From Crotalaria pallida (lineage: Eukaryota; Streptophyta; Magnoliopsida; Fabales; Fabaceae): a stretch of 64,000 nt of DNA. The stretch spans positions 51,963,001 to 52,027,000 of the forward strand of contig CM075654.1 in NCBI GenBank assembly GCA_037953625.1, in the 5' to 3' direction. Positions 56,233-64,000 of the stretch are shown here, piece by piece (the stretch's first letter is position 1; each line of letters opens with the position of its first letter). The notes under the pieces were generated by a model, which worked only from the letters and a program-made list of their open reading frames with translations, did no database searches and was not told the DNA's origin. Position numbers and translations under genes: made by a program.

Positions 56233-56405
56233 TGGAATTTGTGTTTAGAGTTGTAAATCTTTTATTTTGAATTTCCTAAGGTTCTATGTTTTTAACCCTA
56301 GTTCTACATGTATTTTTGGCTAGATTCTAACTTATATCTCCATTTCTTCTACCCTAAGACCATCCCAACATAGATTATACTTGGAATTTAATTTGGGATG
56401 TTACA

Positions 56406-56445
56406 ATTCTCCCCCACTTATTGGAATTTCGTCCCCGAAATTCCG
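56406..56445 (-). other. Polypurine tract and adjacent inverted repeat
   Basis: On minus: an inverted repeat GGAATTTCG / CGAAATTCC (56424-56445), then AAGTGGGGGAGAATT directly before the LTR start TGTAACATCCC. The three-LTR element has the same arrangement at 29463-29500. In full-length relatives this is the end of pol. Confidence 0.75.
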
Positions 56446-57017
56446 TTAGGTTCCGTAAATGGAGAACCATCCCATTTTTGACCATGGTATTTTCTTCTCG
56501 GTTCTACTCCCCCACTTAGCGTCTGCATATCCCTAGAGTTCTTGCACTCAATAGGGAACAGAGTTTAATAGTTCAACTTGGTTGGTTTGAATTTTGCAGA
56601 TAAGTGTCAATGACATCTACCATTAATAGGTGTAGAGATCAAGGTGATCAATCTCAATCTTACTTCTACCAATAGCAATGTCATTGCCAGAATCTTAGAT
56701 AATATTATTACTTAAGAGGTGTAAGAATCAGAGTGATCAATTCCAACCTTACATTCTATTAAGCAGCAACACTACCATAAGGTTTTGGTTTCTGGACATC
56801 ACAATTTTTTTAACTTAGGGATTTCTTCTAAGACATATCACAATTTCTCTAAAGGGGCTATATCAGATTCGTGGAGATGAGTATGTGAAATTTCCTAAGG
56901 TAGTTATAGCCTAAGACATTTACTATGTCATCATATAACTATCCAAAGAAAATAGAGCACACGGCAATCGAGCTAACAGTACGTTACTTGGGTTTGCTAA
57001 ACAAAGCTTACTTGGGA

Positions 57018-57335
57018 TCACGTGGCTAGGTCGACCTCGTCGCCATCTATAGTGTATAGCTTCCCCTTCATAGCTGGTTGGCTCCCACTTGCCCGCTGCG
57101 CCTTTTTGGTATTCACTTCTTGTTTCAATGTGTTCTTGGGACAGTTGGTAGCAAAGTGACCGGGTTGTCCGCATAGATAGCAATTTCCTTCACGTTTGCT
57201 CAGAGTCCAACACACTCCTCGGTGCAGCCGTCCACAATGCTGACAAGTCGGAATAGGACCAAAAGTAGTCGCAGCTGGTCCCGTTGCTACAGGAGTCATA
57301 GGTTTAGGGTTTGGATAGGGACTAGATCTTTGCAT
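57018..57335 (-). pseudogene. Gag C-terminal part with zinc knuckle, separated by an in-frame stop
   Basis: In the same frame as the gag ORF upstream but after a TGA at 57348-57350. It contains CQHCGRLHRGVC and the CCHC knuckle CYLCGQPGHFATNC, then a basic stretch and a stop after DEVDLAT. The protease that should follow is missing; 56446-57017 has no recognised coding sequence. The TGA lies where a CGA (Arg) codon would fit, so a methylated-cytosine C-to-T change is plausible. Confidence 0.85.
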
Positions 57336-57347
57336 TGACTCTTTGCA

Positions 57348-58109
57348 TCAGATGGGTCCTGCCGACTTTTGAACTGCTTTGGTCCGATCCTCATCCGCCT
57401 TCCTCTTGAGTCCTTTCTCATACGTGCTTGTCATGTTGATGAGCTGAGAGAGGTCGGCGATGTTCTGATATTCGAATGCAAGCCGGATATCTGCTCGGAG
57501 ACCGGACTCGAATTTAATGCACTTTGCTCGTTCGTCGGCGTCTCTGTAGCCGCTAGAGTAACGGATCAGATCTTCAAATTGGGCCGCGTACTCCCCGACA
57601 CTCAGAGTTCCCTGTTCAAGCTTGAGGAATAGCAATTCCTTTTCCCTTCTCACGTCTTCCGGAAAATACTTCCCAAGAAAACGGACCTTGAAAAGATCCC
57701 AAGTGACTGCCTGACCAGCCGCCTCCAAACCTCTTCTTTGCTGATCCCACCAATGTTCGGCTTCTCCTTTCAGCATGTACTCGGCTAACCGAACTTTCTG
57801 CTCGACTGGTGGTTGCAAGGAACGAAGAATCTTCTCCATTTCTTGGAGCCATCCCTGGGCTCCATCCGGATTACATCCTCCTTCGAACCTCGGCGGTTTG
57901 CATTTCCTGAATCGAGCCATCCAGTCAATCCCAATTGGAGGTGGTGGTGGAGGATGCAGGGCTGCTGCAGCAGCTGCTGCGGCCGCCGCAATGTTTTGGG
58001 CTTGATTTTGTTGCATCTGTGCAAGTTGCTCAGCCTGGTTCTGCTGCATTTGAACCATATTTTCCAAGATAGCAGCAATTCGATCATTATCGGCCCGTCT
58101 CCCAGCCAT
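57348..58109 (-). CDS. Ty3/gypsy gag (253 aa)
   Basis: Starts at an ATG about 200 bp inside the primer-binding site. The N-terminus is glutamine-rich (MVQMQQNQAEQLAQMQQNQA), then has a 10-residue alanine run and a proline run (about residues 40-58). The gag domain follows: CKPPRFEGGCNPDGAQGWL, GEAEHWWDQQRRGL, FLGKYFPEDVRREKELLF, LEQGTLSVGEYAAQFEDL, ending near a Lys-rich segment. It lacks the zinc knuckle because of the TGA at 57348-57350, which lies beyond the core capsid part. Known: gag assembles particles and binds RNA. The intact core suggests recent activity or read-through. Confidence 0.9.
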   Translation of the reverse strand: MAGRRADNDRIAAILENMVQMQQNQAEQLAQMQQNQAQNIAAAAAAAAAALHPPPPPPIGIDWMARFRKCKPPRFEGGCNPDGAQGWLQEMEKILRSLQPPVEQKVRLAEYMLKGEAEHWWDQQRRGLEAAGQAVTWDLFKVRFLGKYFPEDVRREKELLFLKLEQGTLSVGEYAAQFEDLIRYSSGYRDADERAKCIKFESGLRADIRLAFEYQNIADLSQLINMTSTYEKGLKRKADEDRTKAVQKSAGPI

Positions 58110-58304
58110 ACTGTTTGGTCATGGAGGGAAGAGCCAGTTAATGATAGGACAGTTAAACAAATTTTTAATCATAATAAAATTTCATCTAGACATTAGACTA
58201 TTTACATAAAACTTAAGTCTAACACTAAGCTATGTACTTCGGTTACTCGCTCGGTGAGTAACCATAGGAGTAGTGAGTTCATACTCCATTGGCCGAGGGA
58301 AACT

Positions 58305-58316
58305 GCTATGATACCA
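58305..58316 (-). other. Primer-binding site (altered tRNA-Met type)
   Basis: Minus strand TGGTATCATAGC, one base different from the TGGTATCAGAGC consensus, three bases from the LTR end. Confidence 0.8.
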
Positions 58317-59264
58317 AAATGTAACACCCTAAATAATTACCCTTAAATACCCATAATAAAATAGTGAATTTAAATTTTTCTGATTAATACCATTTTAACT
58401 TATGAAAATCTCTGTCAAAATGGACAGAGTTTGCTTTGTAATATGGACATTTCAAAAATGAGTTCTTTTCCTGTAAACCTGTTAATTTAATAATTCAAGT
58501 GAAATCAGAAAGCCATCAGGGCCAAACCATATATTAAAGCATTTATATCAGAGTTTCAGTGCGGCGTAAAATTATAAACTAATACAAGTTTTAACAGTTA
58601 TTTAAGTTCCATAAAATTCTCCAAAATTACTCCCTTCCCACAAGGAGTGGTCCTGACTATACCCCAAAATGATGTTTTTCAGTACATACACCTAATCATC
58701 ATCATATACAAAAATCCCAAAAGTAGTCAGGACGAGACACACCACTCAACTAATATGACTTACTCTCCCTGTGAGGGAGAGCGAACCTGCTCAGCCGGGG
58801 GCTGTGCTAGCTCAATCGCAGTACCTGTGGAAATAGTAAGGAGTGAGCATTACACATAAAATGGGAAAAGCAGTTTCCAATATGACATAATAACCGACTA
58901 AGTCACACACAATTACCACATTGTTCAATCAATTTCACAACAGCCACATTCATACCAACATGCATCAATATTCCGATTCCATTATTTTTCCTAAGTTATA
59001 GTTCATTTTACCTATCCGACTAATCCACCTATGCTCCTATTTCCGTTTCCTTTTTACCCATCAATTACCTAACTCTTTAATTCATTTTACATACCCTGTT
59101 GTCCTATTATTACTAGTACACTTCTAATACAATCCCAAATTATCTTGTTATATCCTTCTACCAACCTTCCTATCTTATGTTTCTTGTATTTTTTTCCATT
59201 TTCATTCTTCATTCCTTTCTTCCTACCCTTTTCATGTCCTTTATTTTCCAATTCCCATTTACGA

Positions 59265-59555
59265 TGTATGTCACCTCAGGTCAAAGGCCCACATACATCC
59301 CCAGTTTACAAAGTATGTCACCTCAGGTCAAAGGCCAACATACTCACCCTATACACACATGATAAGTATGTCACCTCAGGTCAAAGGCCCACATACTTAC
59401 CATATTCACAAAGTATGTCACCTCAGGTCAAAGGCCAACATACTCACTCTATACACACATGATAAGTATGTCACCTCAGGTCAAAGGCCCACATACTTAC
59501 CATATTTACAAAGTATGTCACCTCAGGTCAAAGGCCAACATACTCACCACTTCCA
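59265..59555. repeat. Six interspersed GTATGTCACCTCAGGTCAAA repeats
   Basis: Same unit as 54901-55133 with strict alternation of GCCCACATAC and GCCAACATAC types and one more copy. All six cores are intact. Confidence 0.85.
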
Positions 59556-60584
59556 AACAATCATAATAAGTAACACATATCCATATACAATAGTAAGCAC
59601 ACCATTCCTAATAATCTCATATAAACCATCTAGTAAATAAACACAATTACAATTCACAACACTTAAACACTTAGAGCAGCAAATGAATAGTTCACAATAA
59701 TTATCAAGAATACACCAAATATATATAACAATTAGCAACAACTCAGATAAACACCTAAAATATCCTACACATTAGCACTTAACAATTATTCTCAAGTAAC
59801 AGCTATAATAACATATAGTAGCAAGATCATGCATTTAGCTAGTTCAATTTATTGGTTTGCCTAATCAAATTATAATTCCTATTCCCCATCATAGCGTTAC
59901 ACTAAGTTCGTTTCTAATATTACCATTATTTTCTAACTTAGGTTTCCTATTCCTTATACTAACACATAACTCTTAGCAAGCATTATATACATACTATAAA
60001 CTATTTCCCGGAGTATGGTAATACTCACTAATACCCACTCCTTACCTCAACACTTAGATTAAGGGGGTTACACTTGCTTTAAGCTTGAGAGTCTTGCCAC
60101 CAATTGAGTTATGACCCAAGAGAAAAGTGAGGAACCTAATATAATAGCCATAACAAGAAGAGTTAGCATTTATGCCATAGCCTCTTGCCAAAACTCAAGA
60201 GAATGAGAAGCTTCCATGGCCTAGAGTTGAAAACCACCATGGAAGACAAGAGAGAGAAAGGGAAAACGAGTTTGGAGAGAGAAAAGAGGAAATCCATGGC
60301 ATTAAACACTTACTTGGAGTGAAGAAGGAAGGGATTTGTTGATGGGATGAAGAAACCTCACTTGCTCTTGATGGATTTGATGATGGAGAACCCTAGGGGA
60401 GAGAGGAAGAGAGGTTCGAATTTTGGGAAGAAAAGAACGTGTGGATGACTTTATTTTTTTCATCAGCAACAGCCTTTAATCGATTAGTAATCGATTAAGG
60501 CTTTTCACCTCAGCAGACCTTAATCGATTAAGCTGCAGGGTTTTGCAGTATCCAGACTTTGACAGGCCATAACTTCTTCGTTAT

Positions 60585-60647
60585 CCGTTGGATCTTCCTC
60601 AAATTTTAAAGCAAGCTTCCCCACATACTAATCTTCACATCCAACGG
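60585..60647. promoter_or_regulatory. Conserved LTR hairpin
   Basis: CCGTTGGAT (60585-60593) and ATCCAACGG (60639-60647). The ATCGAT palindromes lie at 60476-60536. Confidence 0.6.
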
Positions 60648-61038
60648 TGGAATTTGTGTTTAGAGTTGTAAATCTTTTATTTTGAATTTCCTAAGGTTCT
60701 ATGTTTTTAACCCTAGTTCTACATGTATTTTTGGCTAGATTCTAACTTATATCTCCATTTCTTCTACCCTAAGACCATCCCAACATAGATTATACTTGGA
60801 ATTAAATTTGGGATGGTACAAATAGTTCCAATGATTATCTATAAATGCATTGTTTTTTAATGCCTATATTATGTAATTATGATGATTTATAATATATGTC
60901 CCAAAATGTTTTACCTGTTTTATTGAATTTATTTGTCCTACAAACATAGCAACTATATTTACAAGTCCAACGATTAAAAAAAATGCATAATGAACACTAT
61001 ATAATTATAATCAGAAATATAACCATCTATATTACATA

Positions 61039-61314
61039 CTCCCTCCGTTTCATATAATCTGTCACTTTAGCATTTTTCACTTGTTCCAAATTATTTGTCG
61101 CTTTAGGAATTCGAGGATGTATATATTAATTGATTTTTTCACCTTTAACCTTGCATTTAATGTGTTGAAATATGTGAAATAAGTGATAATTAATGTACTT
61201 TGAGGGTATTATAGTAAAGTTATCTAATAATCCTCTTGAAAATTGAAGTATTAGATGACTTTCTTAATCCGTGTGAATTTTCTAAAGTGACAGTAAAATT
61301 TGAACATAAGGGAT
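61039..61314. mobile_element. Stowaway-like MITE (degenerate right end)
   Basis: Begins after TA with CTCCCTCCGTTTCATATAAT, the well-known Stowaway terminus, and has TGTCACTTTAG (61061-61071) inverted as CTAAAGTGACA (61282-61292). The right terminus is decayed (...ATAAGGGATA). About 276 bp, no coding. Such elements are moved by Tc1/mariner transposases. Confidence 0.7.
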
Positions 61315-61542
61315 ATAATTTAGCATAAACATATAGCAAAAAAATTAAATTTTAGCATAAACAAAAAAATTACCCATTTTTTCTCTATTGTTGAGTAACT
61401 AAAAAAAGTTAACAGTTGATGTAAATAATATAATTACTAATTACTAATTTAACAGTATAAATTAAAATTTCAAGTTAATTTCATTTTTTTCTTACTTGGA
61501 TTTTTTCATTCCATACTAATTTAATGTCCTAAATGAAACGAT

Positions 61543-61570
61543 CCATGCATCGCACGGACAAAATTACTAA
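61543..61570 (+). mobile_element. Helitron 3' terminus
   Basis: A hairpin CCATGC-ATC-GCACGG (61543-61557; one G-T type mismatch) is followed by nine bases and CTAA, then T. A short GC-rich hairpin close to a CTRR end and insertion before T is the defining Helitron 3' end; the text GCATCGCACGG is common in plant copies. It sets the right limit of the gene-fragment zone. Confidence 0.6.
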
Positions 61571-62450
61571 TCTATATATTCTTAAATTTTAGGATTATAT
61601 TCAACTGTTATAAGCACAGTGAACCGATTTCAATTGAAACAGTGTTTTTGTGTCGTATTGCACTGCAATCAACAGTGATTTGTGTCTACCTCAGTACTGT
61701 GCTTGAACAGTGTTTATGTGGATTGTGTACTGTAGCGGTGATTTCAATTGCATTATGCTATCAACAGTGTTCTATGGTACTGTTTTGGCAAAAAAGTCAA
61801 CAACTCTAAAGTGAGTCACGTGACTCTGTAATGAGGGAAAAGAAAAGCTTCTCATAGAAGTTGACTACATGTGCTGAAGTACTGAAACAAAATAAATTCA
61901 AAATTCAAAATTTCAATTTTTGTTTCCCTCTCTCTAAACTAAAACAAATCTACTTTTGCATCCTTCTTCCTCCCATAATCTTTCTTCCTCTTCCAAAAGT
62001 GAAATTTCAACAAGCTTTCTTCCTCTCACAATCTTTCTTCCTCTACCTCTCACAATCTTTCTTCCTCATTGAAATTTCAACAAGCTTGATTTGTTTCCGA
62101 TGATATGAACAAGTTAAGCCTCTCCCACTGCCTTCATGCTTTCTTAATCTACAACAAACCAATAATTAGTATTTTTACAAGAACAATAACAGGTATGGTT
62201 CCTAAGTTATGGTATTTTACATATAGCTTCCATTTTTTAGAGCATTTTCATTAATAAATAAAATATAACATTATTATCTCTTGCTTTCAAGAATTGCTTA
62301 CTGACTTGGAAAAATAGAAAATAATTGAGTAGCATCAGAAAGTTGCATTGGAACTTTTGTCATTTATGAGATACATGATTTTTATTTGGCCATTTTTTAC
62401 CTTTCAGCATAATTACTGGTGAACATATAATCAAACATATAATTTCAGAA
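61571..62450. other. Unassigned stretch with AACAGTGTT-type words and a CT-rich leader
   Basis: 61600-61790 repeats CAGTGTTT/CAACAGTG words about six times. 61920-62090 is rich in CTTTCTTCCTCT and resembles a 5' UTR; an 80-codon ORF there (61861-62103) has no domain. It may be the upstream part of the bHLH gene fragment that follows. Confidence 0.35.
61813..61826. promoter_or_regulatory. G-box in a 14-bp perfect palindrome
   Basis: GAGTCACGTGACTC is self-complementary and contains CACGTG, the G-box bound by plant bHLH and bZIP factors. It lies about 100 bp before a CT-rich leader-like stretch. Regulatory use is inferred. Confidence 0.4.
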
Positions 62451-62451
62451 T

Positions 62452-62573
62452 TGTGGAACAGACGATGGAGTGAAAAACGAGTGTTGCAGAAGACAAAAAA
62501 TCAAAGGAAGTAGTTCATGTTAGACTTGGAAGAGTCCAAGCTACTGATAGCCACAATTTAGCAAAAAGGGTAT
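62452..62573 (+). pseudogene. bHLH transcription factor fragment (start of the DNA-binding domain)
   Basis: It reads ...EDKKSKEV then VHVRLGRVQATDSHNLAKR and a stop. Plant BEE/BPE/CIB-type bHLH proteins have VHVRA(K/R)RGQATDSHSLAERVRREK here. The family's Arg-Arg-Gly is changed to Leu-Gly-Arg-Val and Glu (needed for E-box contact) to Lys, so DNA binding would be lost. The exon is bounded by an AG-like start and GTATAG after KR. Rest of the gene not found. Confidence 0.6.
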
Positions 62574-64000
62574 AGTTCCTAAATCCACTTCTTCACAGTT
62601 CAAACCAATAAATCAATTTTCAATATATTCTCTTAGTCAAGATAAATTTGAACTAAAAAATGAGCAACCATAACTTTCAATACTGATTATATGTTGATTT
62701 ATGGGGTAATTTATTTCTTTTACTTAAGCATTTCATTAATAATATGTAAAAGAGCAAACATGACTTATTATTAATTTTATCTATATTGCAGAATCAACAA
62801 ATTCTAAATCAGGAATAAAAGTTAAAACAAAAAGGACTTTAAGTTTTTCTGATTAATGGAAGAGACATGCTAATTATCTCAATGTCTTAAACTAACAACC
62901 ATATTTTTTATTTGAGCTGCTAAATTTAAACTTCTCAATCATCTTCAAAGGCATGTCAGCTGTGAAAATGAGTTTATATATGATAAGATATGATTTGGCA
63001 AGTATTTACTTAAAGAATAAATGATAAAAATGATAAGTTAATTTCGTGATGTAGTTGATCCATATTACTACTAAAAAATTTAGTTGATTCATCTCATACA
63101 TGCCATATATGTATGCGATATTTCAAGGCATTATTCTTACATAGCAAATAGGCTTATGTAACCAAGATCCCAAGCTTTGGAATAGAAGCATTTATAATGA
63201 ATCAGAAAGAGAGGTGGCAATTTCGTGATTTATTAAAAGCATAAATAAAGCAAGCATTCCCCATACATGTTATTTTAACTTATCTATCCATAGTGGAGTT
63301 ACGAAGTTGGATCATGAGTCTTTTTATATTATTTATTATGAAGATCCAAATTCTTATAAAATATAAATATATGATGAATCTTTATATAGTAAGTAACTTA
63401 ATTGCTTTGTGAACCTATTATTTTTCCAAATCAGACCAGACAAGCCATGGATTAAAGCCAGCAGAAAGAGTACAGAAAGAAACAGATTTGATCTATGAAA
63501 ACATCTAAACATGGGGTAGAATGTCTATATTAATTATTTTTTATATGCTATTTGTTTATACTAACAAACATGTATTTTTATTTAAGAATCATCAATCCAG
63601 TAAACCAAAGAAAAATAGCAACAATTTGAAACCCATGGCATACCTATTTCCTTAACTTCATCAATAGCAATTTCTAATTGCACACGTGCACATACCTTTT
63701 GACTTTTCTGAGTAGCATTTGCATTTAGAAAAAACTATCAGTCGGTTCCTTACTGTTCTACTTTTATATAGGTTTTGTATTAATTTTTTATGAGTTAAAT
63801 AGATTGATCTTTATCTATAATATGTGTGCCACTCGGGAAAAAAAGATGAGCAGTAATTACTAACATAGATTAGGTAAGACTGAAATAATAGGTTTGCACA
63901 TGTTTTGAAGTACTATGACTGTTTTTTATATACTATTAGTTATGATCAAACATGGGGTATGACTGTATGGGAAGAGGAACACATATTTCTTACCTTGTGC
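62574..64000. other. Unassigned AT-rich end of the window
   Basis: No ORF with a domain, no repeat array and no RNA gene seen. It may be intron of the bHLH-like locus or intergenic. Confidence 0.35.

Larger units (their letters stand above)
53958..56405 (-). repeat. 3' LTR of the gag-only element
   Basis: On minus it begins TGTAACATCCC (56405) and ends GGGTGTTACA (53958). It contains the conserved hairpin (56170-56232), three ATCGAT palindromes (56070-56130), a donor-like GAG|GTAAGGAG (55635), five copies of a GTATGTCACCTCAGGTCAAA unit (54901-55133), acceptor-like TTTCCACAG|GTAC (54463) and a stem-loop (54400-54420). Confidence 0.9.
53958..60820 (-). mobile_element. Compact Ty3/gypsy element with gag only (6.9 kb)
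   Basis: Two LTRs (53958-56405 and 58320-60820) flank a 1.9-kb internal region. AATAG duplications (53953-53957, 60821-60825) bound it. PBS-like and purine-tract sequences are in place, and gag is the only protein recognised; protease, RT, RNase H and integrase are absent. The LTRs are almost identical by eye, so the insertion is recent for this window. Movement must have relied on enzymes from a full-length relative. Confidence 0.9.
58320..60820 (-). repeat. 5' LTR of the gag-only element
   Basis: Almost identical to 53958-56405. Differences noticed: six instead of five GTATGT...ACATAC repeats, a small deletion near 60388, a small insertion near 60537, scattered substitutions, and an altered outer terminus (GGATGGTACA in place of GGATGTTACA). 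The stem-loop at 58763-58781 (CTCTCCC/GGGAGAG) is perfect here but imperfect in the other copy. Confidence 0.9.
45067..61570 (+). mobile_element. Possible large non-autonomous Helitron carrying gene fragments
   Basis: The proposal rests on a good 3' terminus at 61543-61570, on several host-gene fragments all on the plus strand with introns retained (PQ-loop, SERK-like, WD40-like), and on an abrupt start beside the broken copia LTR. Helitrons are known to capture such fragments. Weak points: no clear 5' TC terminus is placed, no Rep/helicase is present, and the missing end of the copia LTR does not reappear after 61570. A CACTA and a Ty3/gypsy element would be later insertions. The 3' end could instead belong to a much smaller Helitron. 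Confidence 0.3.

Noticed and set aside
57775..58196. Plus-strand ORFs over the gag region with Trp/Cys/Ala runs
   Set aside because: Antisense of the alanine, proline and glutamine codon runs of gag.

Overview
The window is repeat-dominated plant nuclear DNA from a eudicot, probably a legume. That guess rests on the style of the Ty3/gypsy LTRs and on how the captured kinase, beta-galactosidase and MCM5 pieces read; it is inference only. No bacterial-type operon, rRNA or tRNA gene was seen. No complete ordinary host gene was found. Almost everything is transposable elements inserted into one another, plus fragments of host genes.

Layout. 1-5746: minus-strand Ty3/gypsy element (pol, gag, primer-binding site, 3.5-kb LTR) running off the left edge. 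5747-6451: unassigned. 6452-9166: solo LTR with a near-matching target duplication. 9167-18243: an old minus-strand LINE (ORF2 then ORF1, reading right to left), broken by a 1.46-kb solo LTR (11085-12540), a 2.67-kb solo LTR with TGCAT target duplications (13065-15732) and a 5'-truncated plus-strand LINE (16787-17926). 18244-45066: a minus-strand Ty1/copia element split inside its integrase region by a nest: a 6.4-kb LTR-like element (ACTAT duplications), itself split by a non-coding three-LTR element (23196-38897, ACAAA duplications), whose middle LTR holds another solo LTR (31322-32595, TTATG duplications).

45067-61570: a zone of host-gene fragments, possibly a Helitron whose 3' end is recognisable at 61570. 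It contains a small intact chimeric gene with a PQ-loop exon, a 3.7-kb CACTA transposon (46791-50507) carrying pieces of at least five unrelated host genes, SERK-like and WD40-like fragments, and a gag-only Ty3/gypsy element with two nearly identical LTRs (53958-60820, AATAG duplications). A Stowaway-like MITE lies at 61039-61314. After 61570 there is a bHLH-domain fragment and otherwise unassigned AT-rich sequence.

The most unusual signal is an architecture shared by LTRs of clearly different families. Read in element orientation, several have (1) near the start a hairpin with arms CCGTTGGAT/ATCCAACGG, (2) just downstream a cluster of short palindromes whose sequence differs by family (ATCGAT, CTTAAG, GATATCGATATC, GGCGC, AACCGGTT cores), (3) after a CT-rich stretch a splice-donor-like AG|GTAAGG, (4) 1.2-1.5 kb later a conserved block ending in an acceptor-like TTTTAG|GTAC, and (5) a strong stem-loop. 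This suggests an intron contained within the LTR and a modular, family-specific upstream control region. All of it is read from sequence alone and needs transcript evidence.
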